A program made the position numbers and the translations under genes. The notes beneath the pieces were generated by a model. That model saw only the letters and a program-made list of their open reading frames with translations, was not told the DNA's origin and searched no databases. Shown piece by piece: positions 1 through 7,709 of a DNA stretch of 64,000 nucleotides; the stretch's first letter is position 1; every line of letters starts with the position of its first letter. Origin of the DNA: Streptomyces rimosus subsp. rimosus (GTDB taxonomy: Bacteria > Actinomycetota > Actinomycetes > Streptomycetales > Streptomycetaceae); assembly GCF_000720725.1 (NCBI RefSeq), contig NZ_JOCQ01000028.1:24018-88017 (forward strand), read 5' to 3'.

Positions 1-445
1 CCGCGAGGCCGGCTTCGGCGCCGAGGTCAAGCGCCGCGTGATGCTCGGCACGTACGCCCTCAGCTCCGGCTACTACGACGCGTACTACGGCTCCGCGCAG
101 AAGGTGCGCACGCTGATCACCCGGGACTTCGAGAAGGCGTTCGAGCAGGTCGACGTGCTGGTCTCGCCGACCACGCCCACCACCGCCTTCCCGATCGGCG
201 AGCGCGCCGACGACCCGATGGCGATGTACCTCGCCGACCTGTGCACGATCCCGACGAACCTGGCAGGCAACGCGGCCATGTCGCTGCCCTGCGGCCTGGC
301 TCCCGAGGACGGGCTGCCGGTGGGTCTGCAGATCATCGCCCCTGCCATGGCCGACGACCGGCTCTACAAGGTCGGTGCCGCGGTCGAGGCCGCGTTCACC
401 GCCCGTTGGGGGCACCCGCTGCTTGAGGAGGCACCGTCCCTGTGA
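1..445 (+). CDS. gatA: Glutamyl-tRNA(Gln) amidotransferase subunit A, C-terminal end (5' part outside window)
   Basis: This is the last ~147 codons of GatA, the amidase subunit of the GatCAB complex. GatCAB amidates Glu-tRNA(Gln), and often Asp-tRNA(Asn), in bacteria lacking the cognate synthetases. The reading frame is open from the first base. The visible part carries typical GatA C-terminal blocks: MLGTYALSSGYYDAYYGSAQ, the VSPTTPTTAFPIGE segment, and the NLAGNAAMSLPCG and GLPVGLQIIAP stretches near the end of the amidase fold. The amidase Ser-Ser-Lys triad lies upstream of the window. Its stop overlaps the GTG start of the next gene (GTGA, 442-445), so gatA, the 80-aa gene and gatB probably form one operon. 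Confidence 0.95.
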   Translation, partial: REAGFGAEVKRRVMLGTYALSSGYYDAYYGSAQKVRTLITRDFEKAFEQVDVLVSPTTPTTAFPIGERADDPMAMYLADLCTIPTNLAGNAAMSLPCGLAPEDGLPVGLQIIAPAMADDRLYKVGAAVEAAFTARWGHPLLEEAPSL

Positions 446-684
446 GTGGAAAGCTCGCGAAGGCCAAGGGCTTCAAGAAGTCCAAGGCCGGTACGTATCT
501 GTCCATCGGCACCACGCTGTTCGGTGCGGTGAGCGTCGTCAAGCAGGCGAAGGCGGCCAAGGGTGAGCAGGACAAGCTCCAGCTCCTCGATGCCGTCGTC
601 TCCGCCGCCGCCATCGCCACCGGAGTCGCGCTGCTGGTCCGCGATCTGCGTCGTCTCAACAACGACGATGTGCTCGCGGGCTGA
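442..684 (+). CDS. Small conserved protein between gatA and gatB
   Basis: This gene encodes 80 residues with a basic N-terminus (about ten Lys in the first 45 residues), an amphipathic middle and one hydrophobic stretch near residues 54-66 (VVSAAAIATGVALLV). It could therefore associate with the membrane once. The GTG start overlaps the gatA stop by 4 nt, and gatB follows 24 nt later, which implies translational coupling. Small proteins in this position are seen in streptomycete gat operons, but I know of no assigned function. Nothing in the sequence suggests an amidotransferase subunit; it is not GatC. Confidence 0.8.
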   Translation: MSGKLAKAKGFKKSKAGTYLSIGTTLFGAVSVVKQAKAAKGEQDKLQLLDAVVSAAAIATGVALLVRDLRRLNNDDVLAG

Positions 685-708
685 GCGGGACTGAGAGGTT
701 AGTTTTCC

Positions 709-2217
709 GTGACCGTCACTGAACTGGTGTCGTACGAGGACGCGCTGGCCACCTACGACCCCGTGATGGGTCTTGAGGTGCACGTCGAACTCGGCACCAA
801 GACCAAGATGTTCTGCGGGTGCTCGACCGCCCTGGGCGCCGACGCCAACTCGCAGACCTGCCCCACCTGCCTCGGCATGCCCGGCTCACTGCCGGTCGTC
901 AACGCGGTCGGCGTCGAGTCCGCGATCAAGATCGGCCTGGCGCTGAACTGCTCCATCGCCGAATGGTGCCGTTTCGCCCGGAAGAACTACTTCTATCCGG
1001 ACATGCCGAAGAACTTCCAGACGTCGCAGTACGACGAGCCCATCGCCTTCGACGGGTACCTGGACGTCCAGCTGGAGGACGGCGAGATCTTCCGCGTGGA
1101 GATCGAGCGCGCCCACATGGAGGAGGACACCGGCAAGTCCACCCATGTGGGCGGCGCGACGGGCCGTATCCACGGCGCCTCGCACTCCCTCCTGGACTAC
1201 AACCGCGCCGGCATCCCGCTCATCGAGATCGTCACCAAGCCCATCCAGGGCGCGGGCGAGCGGGCCCCCGAGGTCGCCAAGGCGTACGTCGCCGAGCTGC
1301 GCGAGCTGATCAAGGCGCTGGGCGTGTCCGAGGCCCGGATGGAAATGGGCCAGATGCGCTGCGACGTCAACCTGTCGCTGCGCCCGAAGGGCACCGAGAA
1401 GTTCGGCACCCGCTCGGAGACCAAGAACGTCAACTCGCTGCGCTCGGTCGAGCGCGCCGCCCGCTTCGAGATCCAGCGGCACGCGGCCGTGCTCTCCTCG
1501 GGCGGCACGATCATCCAGGAGACCCGCCACTTCCACGAGGAGGACGGCTCCACCACCCCCGGCCGGGTCAAGGAGGAGGCGGAGGACTACCGCTACTTCC
1601 CCGAGCCCGACCTGGTCCCGGTGGCCCCGTCCCGCGAGTGGGTCGAGGAACTGCGCAAGGGGTTGCCCGAGCTGCCGCGCGTACGCCGCAACCGGCTGCG
1701 CGAGGAGTGGGGCGTCTCCGAGCACGACATGCAGTCGATCCTCAACGCGGGCGCCGTGGACCTGATCGTCGCCACCACCGAGGCCGGCGCGGACTCCGCC
1801 GCCGCCCGCAAGTGGTGGATGGGCGAGCTGGCCCGCCGCGCCAACGAGGACGGCGTCGATCTCGCCGCCCTGGCCATCACCCCGGAGCAGGTCGCGCGGG
1901 TGGCGGCGCTGGTCGCCGAGGGCTCCCTCAACGACAAGCTGGCCCGCCAGACCATCGAGGGCGTCCTCGCGGGCGAGGGCGACCCGGACACCGTCGTGGA
2001 GAAGCGCGGCCTGAAGGTCGTCTCCGACGAGGGCGCGCTGGGCAAGGCCGTCGACGAGGCGATCGAGTCCAACGCCGCCATCGCCGACAAGATCCGCGGC
2101 GGCAAGGTCGCCGCGGCCGGCGCCCTGGTCGGCGCGGTCATGAAGGCCACCCGCGGCCAGGCCGACGCGGCCCGCGTCCGCGAGCTGATCCTGGAGAAGC
2201 TGGGCGTCGAAGGCTGA
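709..2217 (+). CDS. gatB: Aspartyl/glutamyl-tRNA amidotransferase subunit B
   Basis: GatB (502 aa, usual length) is the kinase/tRNA-binding subunit of GatCAB. It activates the misacylated Glu-tRNA(Gln) with ATP before GatA supplies ammonia. The N-terminal catalytic cradle begins with VMGLEVHVEL. The zinc-binding cysteines follow in MFCGCSTA and QTCPTCLGMPGSLPVV (CxC...CxxC). The conserved DYNRAGIPLIEIVTKP and MRCDVNLSLRP blocks come next. The C-terminal ~150 residues form the YqeY-like tail domain. It starts with GTG after a GAGAGGTTAG leader. A strong inverted repeat follows the stop and separates it from the convergent chitinase gene. Confidence 0.97.
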   Translation: MTVTELVSYEDALATYDPVMGLEVHVELGTKTKMFCGCSTALGADANSQTCPTCLGMPGSLPVVNAVGVESAIKIGLALNCSIAEWCRFARKNYFYPDMPKNFQTSQYDEPIAFDGYLDVQLEDGEIFRVEIERAHMEEDTGKSTHVGGATGRIHGASHSLLDYNRAGIPLIEIVTKPIQGAGERAPEVAKAYVAELRELIKALGVSEARMEMGQMRCDVNLSLRPKGTEKFGTRSETKNVNSLRSVERAARFEIQRHAAVLSSGGTIIQETRHFHEEDGSTTPGRVKEEAEDYRYFPEPDLVPVAPSREWVEELRKGLPELPRVRRNRLREEWGVSEHDMQSILNAGAVDLIVATTEAGADSAAARKWWMGELARRANEDGVDLAALAITPEQVARVAALVAEGSLNDKLARQTIEGVLAGEGDPDTVVEKRGLKVVSDEGALGKAVDEAIESNAAIADKIRGGKVAAAGALVGAVMKATRGQADAARVRELILEKLGVEG

Positions 2218-2238
2218 TACCCGGTTCCGGTACGCGAG

Positions 2239-2265
2239 GGGCGGCACACCACCGGTGTGCCGCCC
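2239..2265. terminator. Bidirectional hairpin terminator between gatB and the chitinase gene
   Basis: A perfect 12-bp stem (GGGCGGCACACC at 2239-2250 with its complement at 2254-2265) closes a 3-nt loop. It lies between two converging genes and has no long U-tract, as is common for streptomycete terminators. Confidence 0.75.
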
Positions 2266-2283
2266 TTCCGCATGCGTGCCGCG

Positions 2284-4032
2284 CTACGGCAGGTTGTGCA
2301 CGTGCGGCCCCACCGCGTTCGACCAGGCGTTGCCGGTCGCCGCGTCCCAGTTGGTGGACCAGGTCATGGCGCCGCGCAGGGACGGGTAGGTCTTGGCGGG
2401 CTTGAAGGAGCCGCAGCCGGTGCCCTTGGTGAGGCAGTCCAGCGCGTTGTTGACGACGCTGGGAGACACGTAACCGCCACCGGCAGCGCGCGTCGAGGCA
2501 GGCACACCAATCCCCACCTGCGACGGATCGAGGCCGCCTTCGAGCTGGATGCAGGCCAGGGCGGTGAGGAAGTCCACCGTGCCCTGCGAGTAGACCTTGC
2601 CGTCGCAGCCGAGCATCGAACCGCTGTTGTAGTACTGCATGTTGACGACGGTGAGGATGTCCTTGATGTTCAGCGCGGTCTTGAAGTAACCGCCCTGGGT
2701 GGACTGCATGTCGATGGTCTGCGGGGCCATGGTGATGACCAGCTTGCTGCCCGCCTTCTGGGACAGCGAGCGCAGAGCCTGCGACATATAGGTCGGGTTG
2801 ATGCCGTTTTCGAGGTCGATGTCGACCCCGTTGAAGCCGTACTCCTGCATCAGCGCGTAAGCACTGTTGGCGAAATTGTTCGCCGAGGCGGAGTCGTTGA
2901 CGGAGATGGTGCCCTTCTCGCCGCCGACGGACAGGATGACGTTCTTGCCGGCCGCCTGCTTCGCCTTGATGTCGGCCTTGAACTGGGCGACCGTGTAGCC
3001 GCCCAGGCCCGCCGAGTCGAGGTTGAAGGTGATCGCGCCGGGCGTGGTGGTGGCGTCGGCGAAGGAGACCGCGATGATGTCGTACTGGTCGGACACATCG
3101 CTGATCTTCTGGACGGTCGCGCCGTTGTTGAAGTTCTGCCAGTAGCCGGTGACGGCGTGCTTCGGCACGGAGGGCCCGGGCTCACCGCCACCCGGGGACG
3201 TGGTGGCGGTGACGGCCGCGGACTTGGCGGACTCGCCCGCCGCGTTGGTCGCGGCGACCTGGAAGCGGTACGCGGTGGCCGGACTCAGGCCGGTCACGGT
3301 GGCCGACGTGCCGGTGACCGCCTGGACCTTGGTGCCGTCGCGGTAGACGTTGTAGCCGGTGGCGTACTTCGCCGGGCTCCAGGACAGCGCTACGGAGGAC
3401 GAGGTGACCGCGTCGGCGGTCAGCCCGGCGGGCACGTCGGGAACGGGGTCGCCCGGGTCGCTGTTGCCCCCGCCGTCCGGCCCGAAGACGCTGACATCGT
3501 CGGCGAAGTAGGCGGACTGCCCGTACCACCCGTGGGTGTAGACGGTGACGGAGGTGGTGGAGGGGCCGGTGGTGAAGGTGGTCTTCAGCTGCTGCCAGGT
3601 GGTGGCGCCGGGGGCCCAGGTGGACACATCGGTCGTACCGGTGCCGCTCGCGCCGAGATAGACGTACGAGCCCTGGACGTACGCGCTGAGCGTGTACGTG
3701 GAGTTCGGCTTGACCGCCACGGTCTGTGAGCACTTGGCCTGGTCGGAGCCGGACGGGGTGGCCTTCAGGGCCGAGGTACCGCCGTGCACGGGGGAGGACA
3801 CGGTGGAACCGGCGCCCGCCGAACACGTCCATCCGGAGAGCCCGGACTCGAACCCGGGGTTCTTCGCGTTGTTGACGTCGGCGGCGGCGCCGGCGGCGGC
3901 GTGGGGGGCCGCCGAGGCGCCGGCCGCGGTGCCGGTGACCGCCAGGGCGGCGGCCGCCAGCCCGGTGAAGGCGGTACCGATCCACCGTCTGTGCCGGGAG
4001 CGGGGGGTGCGGGACATGAGGGGGTGCGGCAT
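2284..4032 (-). CDS. Secreted modular chitinase: carbohydrate-binding module, fibronectin III, GH18
   Basis: This is an extracellular endochitinase-type glycosidase of 582 aa. Residues 1-43 form a long Arg-rich signal peptide ending near ASAAPHA. Residues ~50-165 look like a beta-sandwich carbohydrate-binding module (NPGFESGLSGWTCS...). Residues ~190-275 are a fibronectin type III domain (PAGLTADAVTSSSVALSW). The rest is a GH18 barrel with the active-site strand FNGVDIDLENG. That segment keeps the last Asp and the catalytic Glu of DxxDxDxE, with Asn at the first position. The ATG at 4032 is chosen because GGAG (4039-4042) sits 6 nt upstream; a TTG further up is less likely. A DasR-type operator covers the promoter, so N-acetylglucosamine-linked control is expected. 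Confidence 0.93.
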   Translation of the reverse strand: MPHPLMSRTPRSRHRRWIGTAFTGLAAAALAVTGTAAGASAAPHAAAGAAADVNNAKNPGFESGLSGWTCSAGAGSTVSSPVHGGTSALKATPSGSDQAKCSQTVAVKPNSTYTLSAYVQGSYVYLGASGTGTTDVSTWAPGATTWQQLKTTFTTGPSTTSVTVYTHGWYGQSAYFADDVSVFGPDGGGNSDPGDPVPDVPAGLTADAVTSSSVALSWSPAKYATGYNVYRDGTKVQAVTGTSATVTGLSPATAYRFQVAATNAAGESAKSAAVTATTSPGGGEPGPSVPKHAVTGYWQNFNNGATVQKISDVSDQYDIIAVSFADATTTPGAITFNLDSAGLGGYTVAQFKADIKAKQAAGKNVILSVGGEKGTISVNDSASANNFANSAYALMQEYGFNGVDIDLENGINPTYMSQALRSLSQKAGSKLVITMAPQTIDMQSTQGGYFKTALNIKDILTVVNMQYYNSGSMLGCDGKVYSQGTVDFLTALACIQLEGGLDPSQVGIGVPASTRAAGGGYVSPSVVNNALDCLTKGTGCGSFKPAKTYPSLRGAMTWSTNWDAATGNAWSNAVGPHVHNLP

Positions 4033-4106
4033 GGCTGTCTCCAAGTGATGAGCCCGGAAGGGCCGCCCGCCGGGTCCGGAGAGCGGGGCGGGCGTCGCGC
4101 ATGCAC

Positions 4107-4135
4107 AAAATGGTCCAGACCAATGCGGTTGTCAA
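4107..4135 (-). promoter_or_regulatory. Chitinase promoter with DasR-responsive element
   Basis: Read on the minus strand, TTGACA (4130-4135) is followed after 17 nt by CATTTT (4107-4112). The palindrome TGGTCTGGACCA (4111-4122) fills the end of the spacer and touches the -10. It matches the core of the dre consensus TGGTCTAGACCA at all but one central base. DasR is the GntR repressor of chitin and aminosugar genes in Streptomyces. Its position here suggests repression by blocking RNA polymerase. Confidence 0.8.
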
Positions 4136-4183
4136 GAGTTTGTGAAGTGTTCATGAGTGGCGGCCCGTTGCCCGGGCGCCCGG

Positions 4184-4196
4184 AAGAACCGTTCTT
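4184..4196. promoter_or_regulatory. Short palindrome in the chitinase-oxidase intergenic region
   Basis: AAGAAC-C-GTTCTT is a perfect 13-bp palindrome midway between the two divergent genes, about 184 bp upstream of the oxidase start. It has the form of an operator half-site pair, but no regulator can be named. The rest of the 4136-4379 interval shows no gene. Confidence 0.3.
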
Positions 4197-4379
4197 TCGG
4201 AGGACGCGGGCCGGTCGCGCGCCCTCCTGAGGGAGGGGCGGCAGTCGCTTCCGTACACCGTTCTCCTTAGGGGCGAGTTGGTCTCGGCGGACGATGTACC
4301 GGGGCCGCACGGGCCGGATGGTGGAGAGGTGAATCACGAGCAATCCCCGTCAACCACCCCACAGTTACAGGAGCGGACC

Positions 4380-5993
4380 ATGGCCGAAGTGAAGCGCCGG
4401 ACCCTGCTCGCGGGCGCGGCGGCGCTCGGCGGTACGGCCGCGGCCGCGGCGACGCCGGGCATCGCGGCAGCATCCCCTGCCGCCCCGTCCGCCCCCGCCG
4501 CATCCCCGGCCCCGGTCACCCTCGGCCCGGACGACCCCCGCTACTCCTCCCTCACCCGCCGCGGCAGCAACAGCCGTTTCGTCGGCAAGCCCGAGCGCGT
4601 CCACGTCGTGAGCACCACCGGGCAGGTCGTCGCCGCCGTACAGCAGGCCGTACGGGACGGCAAACGCATCGCCGTACGCAGCGGCGGCCACTGCTTCGAA
4701 AACTTCGTGGACGACCCGTCCGTCCGCATACTGATCGACACATCTCCCATGCGCGCGGTCCGCTACGACGCCGCCCGCCGCGCGTTCGCCGTCGAGCCCG
4801 GCGCCCTGCTGGGCGAGGTCTACCGCGCCCTGTTCCTCGGCTGGGGCGTGTCCATCCCGGCCGGCGCCACCGCGGAGGTCGGGGTCGGCGGACACGTCCT
4901 CGGCGGCGGGTACGGGACGCTCTCACGGCGGTACGGGCTGTCCGTGGACCACCTGTACGCCGTCGAGGTCGTCGTGGTCGACCGGTCGGGCCGGGCCCGC
5001 AGCGTGGTGGCCACCCGCGACCCCAAGGACCCCAACCACGACCTGTGGTGGGCGCACACCGGCGGCGGAGGCGGCAACTTCGGCATCGTCACCTGCTACT
5101 GGTTCCGCGACCCGGCGGCCGAGGGCGACGACCCCACCCGGCTGCTCCCCAAGGCCCCGGCGTCCGTCCTCACCTTCGCCGCGACCTGGAACTGGAAGGA
5201 CGTCGACGAGCGCGCGTTCACCCGCCTGGTCCGCAACCACGGCACCTGGTACGAGCACAACAGCGCCCCGGACTCCTCGTACGCCGACCTGTTCAGCGTA
5301 TTCATGCTCAGCAGCCGCAACATCGGCACCATCTCCCTGGTGGGCCACCTGGACGCCACCACGCCGGACGCCGAGCGGCGGATGCGCGCTTACGTGGACG
5401 CCGTCGGACGCGGAACGGGCGCCAAGCCGGCCGTCCAGCACCACGTCCGTCCCTGGCTGGAGGCGGTCGCCCTCGTCCAGGAGAGCGAGCCGGCCCCGTT
5501 CAAGGTCAAATGCGGCTACCTGCGCAAGAGCTACACGGACCACCAGCTCACCGCCCTCCACCGGCACCTGGCGGGCCCGGCGTCGGAGAACATCTCCGGG
5601 GCGCTGTGGCTGGTCTCGTACGGAGGCAAGGTCAACACCGTCGCACCGGACGCGACCGCCGTCGCCCAGCGCGACTCGATCCTCAAGGCGATCTACATGA
5701 CCAGCTGGGACGGCGAGGAGGCAGCCGGGGCGAAACCTCTGGCGTGGCTCCAGGACTTCTACCGCGACGTGTACGCGGACACCGGCGGCGTACCCGTGCC
5801 GGGCGAGGTCAGCGACGGCTCGTTCATCAACTACCCGGACCGGGACCTGGCCGACCCGAAGCTGAACACCTCCGGCGTCCCGTGGCACACGCTGTACTAC
5901 AAGGGCAACTACCCGCGGCTGCAGCGCGTCAAGGCGCGCTGGGATCCGCGGGATGAGTTCCGGCATGGGTTGTCGGTGCGGTTGCCGGGGTGA
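4380..5993 (+). CDS. Tat-exported FAD-linked oxidase (berberine bridge enzyme-like)
   Basis: This is a flavoprotein oxidase of the PCMH-FAD/BBE type, 537 aa, probably exported folded. The N-terminus EVKRRTLLAGAAALGGTAAA is a Tat signal. The FAD domain contains the R-S-G-G-H-C block (IAVRSGGHCFE), whose His commonly carries covalent FAD, and the VGGHVLGGGYGTLSRRYG segment. The WWAHTGGGGGNFGIVT stretch is typical of the family. The C-terminal NYPDRDL...HTLYYKGNYPRLQRVKARWDP is the BBE motif. The start chosen is the ATG after AGGAG at 4369-4373. Family members oxidise alcohols, sugars or secondary-metabolite intermediates. No pathway genes lie beside it, so the substrate is unknown. Confidence 0.88.
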   Translation: MAEVKRRTLLAGAAALGGTAAAAATPGIAAASPAAPSAPAASPAPVTLGPDDPRYSSLTRRGSNSRFVGKPERVHVVSTTGQVVAAVQQAVRDGKRIAVRSGGHCFENFVDDPSVRILIDTSPMRAVRYDAARRAFAVEPGALLGEVYRALFLGWGVSIPAGATAEVGVGGHVLGGGYGTLSRRYGLSVDHLYAVEVVVVDRSGRARSVVATRDPKDPNHDLWWAHTGGGGGNFGIVTCYWFRDPAAEGDDPTRLLPKAPASVLTFAATWNWKDVDERAFTRLVRNHGTWYEHNSAPDSSYADLFSVFMLSSRNIGTISLVGHLDATTPDAERRMRAYVDAVGRGTGAKPAVQHHVRPWLEAVALVQESEPAPFKVKCGYLRKSYTDHQLTALHRHLAGPASENISGALWLVSYGGKVNTVAPDATAVAQRDSILKAIYMTSWDGEEAAGAKPLAWLQDFYRDVYADTGGVPVPGEVSDGSFINYPDRDLADPKLNTSGVPWHTLYYKGNYPRLQRVKARWDPRDEFRHGLSVRLPG

Positions 5994-6032
5994 CGTGGCT
6001 CGGGCCTGAGCCGGTTGCCGTGTTGATGGTGG

Positions 6033-6293
6033 TCAGTTCTCGCCGGGCGGAATGACGAAACCCCGAGCAGGGCCACCATCAGCACGTCGGCCGGGCCCCG
6101 GACCGGCTTCCCGGAACGTGGCGGCGATGGCCGCCAGGACATCAGCGGTGATGTCCTTCCGCGCCCCAGGGTCGGAGCTGTCGTACACCCGCCAAGTCCC
6201 CGCCGCATCGTCCGGGTCCTCCGGCGCGACGATCCCAGGGATGCCCAGCCGCCGCAGCGTGGCGTCCACGTGCCGGGCTTCTTCCGCGTCCAT
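6033..6293 (-). CDS. Small hypothetical protein, last gene of a small-gene cluster
   Basis: This gene encodes 86 residues starting MDAEEARHVDATLRRLGIPGIV. A clear GAGGTGAGG lies just upstream of the ATG at 6293, which supports a real gene. The protein is acidic in its first half and has no membrane segment or recognisable catalytic motif. It contains a TWRVYDSSDPGARKDIT strand-like stretch and a proline/glycine-rich end. It lies 29 bp after the 161-aa gene, on the same strand. The function is not recognised. Confidence 0.65.
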   Translation of the reverse strand: MDAEEARHVDATLRRLGIPGIVAPEDPDDAAGTWRVYDSSDPGARKDITADVLAAIAATFREAGPGPGRRADGGPARGFVIPPGEN

Positions 6294-6322
6294 GCCCTCA
6301 CCTCTCTCAGGGGTGCGGCAGC

Positions 6323-6808
6323 CTAGCTGCCCTGACTGCCACCGTGTGAGCCGCAGGCGCCGGGGTTGATGGGGCCGCAGCCGCCCGGCTTCGGGGTGTG
6401 CGAGCAGTTCGCCGCAACCGGTACGAGGACCTTGGCCGGCCCTGTCCACAGCTCGGTGTCCACGCTGTGCCCGGCCTGTTCGATCAAGGCCGCGGTACGG
6501 GCCAGCGCGCGTGCGTCGTGCCGCCCGGGGTCCGGCCGTTCCGGGTAGTGGTGCACGAATCGCCCGAGCCGTCCGCACATCTCGGCGTACGGGGCCGTGT
6601 GCAGAATCAGCGCATGCCACCCCTCGTCCACCACCCGTGACGGTGTGATCTTCGTTGTGGGGAATTTGGTGGCGGCGTCCACGAATTTGATCGCTTCCGT
6701 GACGATCCGGGTGGCCATGGCCTCGTCCATGCCGGGATTGTTGTCGATGACCGTTGCGACGACACCCCCGAATGCGGCAGGGGTGAGCAGCGCGCGTGCG
6801 TCGTGCAT
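6323..6808 (-). CDS. Uncharacterised protein with WHxxIL...FVHHYP motif and Cys/Gly-rich tail
   Basis: This is a 161-aa soluble protein. The central block DEGWHALILHTAPYAEMC...GRFVHHYPE places three His, one Trp and one Cys in a spacing that recalls the short bacterial relatives of 'glycine-rich domain' proteins. The C-terminus is abruptly different: NCSHTPKPGGCGPINPGACG followed by SHGGSQGS, with three Cys in a Gly/Pro context. The cysteines and histidines could bind a metal. The start is the ATG at 6808, preceded by AGAGAG 9 nt upstream. I cannot assign a function. The family assignment is tentative and from memory of the motif. Confidence 0.7.
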   Translation of the reverse strand: MHDARALLTPAAFGGVVATVIDNNPGMDEAMATRIVTEAIKFVDAATKFPTTKITPSRVVDEGWHALILHTAPYAEMCGRLGRFVHHYPERPDPGRHDARALARTAALIEQAGHSVDTELWTGPAKVLVPVAANCSHTPKPGGCGPINPGACGSHGGSQGS

Positions 6809-6843
6809 GTGCTGGGACTCTCTGTTGAGGTGGTGGATCGGGC

Positions 6844-7119
6844 TCAGCGGGGCGCCGGAAGCGGCGATGTCTCCGTCTGCCCCGCGTTCAGTTCCAGGCG
6901 GCGCACGAGTGCCACGTCCTGGAACGTCCGGGCGAACGTCGGATGCCCCGTACGGCCCGTGTGCGTCATCGCCGCCAGGTCGGCCGCCTCCAGGTCGGCG
7001 GTCGCCGTCAGCGTCCACGAGCATCCGCCGGTCAGGCAGCTCGCCGATACGGTGATCTCGCTTTGCGGGTGCGTGCCGATGGCGTGCTTCACAGCGCGGA
7101 TCACGCTGCGGGGGCTCAC
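6844..7119 (-). CDS. Small hypothetical protein (resembles the Streptomyces DUF7848-type family)
   Basis: This gene encodes 91 residues: SVIRAVKHAIGTHPQSEITV, a CLTGGCSW cysteine pair, then ADLAAMTHTGRTGHPTFART and an F-x-D-V block. The order 'ITV - C..GC - H..TGH..F.RTF' matches a short protein type often found next to XRE regulators in Streptomyces, which I believe is catalogued as DUF7848. The GTG start at 7119 overlaps the stop of the preceding gene (GTGA), so the two are translationally coupled. Confidence 0.65.
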   Translation of the reverse strand: MSPRSVIRAVKHAIGTHPQSEITVSASCLTGGCSWTLTATADLEAADLAAMTHTGRTGHPTFARTFQDVALVRRLELNAGQTETSPLPAPR

Positions 7120-7391
7120 GGGCGTACCGCCGGGGCGTTGACCGGCAGCCCCAGTACGCGCGGCTCGTGCGGGTGGTTGCGGATCTCCAGGGAGCAGTCC
7201 AGGGCTGCCGAGTGGTTGGTGTAACCGTCCGCCGTGCCCTGTCCCGTCCGGTACGCCCGCCGCCATGCCGCAGCGTGGGCGCACACCTTGCAGTCCTGGA
7301 CCGGCACCGGTTCGAGTGACGGGACCTGCGTGGGGAGATCGACCGGCGGTTCCGGATAGCTTCGGTACGGTGCGCAGTGGGACCGGTTCAC
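7116..7391 (-). CDS. Small hypothetical protein with CxxC motif
   Basis: This gene encodes 91 residues. The core is DCKVCAHAAAWRRAYRTGQ...AALDCSLEIRNHPHE: a CxxC pair, a helical Arg-rich segment, then a Cys-x-x-Glu-Ile-Arg-x-His end. Similar 'C-x-V-C ... EIRxHP' small proteins recur in Streptomyces accessory regions. Both ends overlap neighbours by 4 nt (GTGA at 7388-7391 and 7116-7119). A structural zinc or redox role for CxxC is possible but not shown. Confidence 0.65.
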   Translation of the reverse strand: MNRSHCAPYRSYPEPPVDLPTQVPSLEPVPVQDCKVCAHAAAWRRAYRTGQGTADGYTNHSAALDCSLEIRNHPHEPRVLGLPVNAPAVRP

Positions 7392-7606
7392 AGTCGGCTC
7401 CTGACCGGACGCGTCCAGGTCAGCGCCCGCGCGCGCTCTTCGCCGGTGGGCTTGCGCAGCTGGTCGGGACGCACCGCCCGCTCACGTCCGCCACCAGGCG
7501 GGACGAGGTACACGGCCCCTTGGAGCCGCCTGCGTACCTCGCCGATCCTGTCGTTCGTCGTGTCCACCGCGTACGTTCCCGTGGTGGGGGTCCAGTCGTG
7601 GTCCAT
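7388..7606 (-). CDS. Small hypothetical protein, first gene of the minus-strand cluster
   Basis: This gene encodes 72 residues. GTYAVDTTNDRIGEVRRRLQ followed by VYLVPPGGGRERAVRPDQLR reads like a small beta-barrel of the type 'YAVD..t.R.G.V....g.YvqLrPPGGGrEW', a short protein frequently beside XRE-type regulators in streptomycetes. It is divergent from the regulator at 7710 with a 103-bp shared promoter region. The ribosome binding site is weak. The function is unknown. Confidence 0.6.
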   Translation of the reverse strand: MDHDWTPTTGTYAVDTTNDRIGEVRRRLQGAVYLVPPGGGRERAVRPDQLRKPTGEERARALTWTRPVRSRL

Positions 7607-7709
7607 GGTTCATCGCCGTCCCTCGGTATGTCGTACGGCGATCGTCGCGCCGGGACCGGTGTGGCCACCAGCGGCCCCGTGTAGGCCAGGTGTCGGCCAG
7701 ACTGGCTTC

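Noticed and set aside
2310..3729. Forward-strand open frame across the chitinase gene
   Set aside because: The minus strand has the signal peptide, FN3 and GH18 motifs; the forward frame has no domain or start signal.
3840..3865. tRNA T-arm-like sequence (GGGTTCGAGTCCG on the minus strand)
   Set aside because: It lies inside the chitinase carbohydrate-binding module and encodes NPGFESG; no acceptor stem, anticodon arm or D-arm surrounds it.
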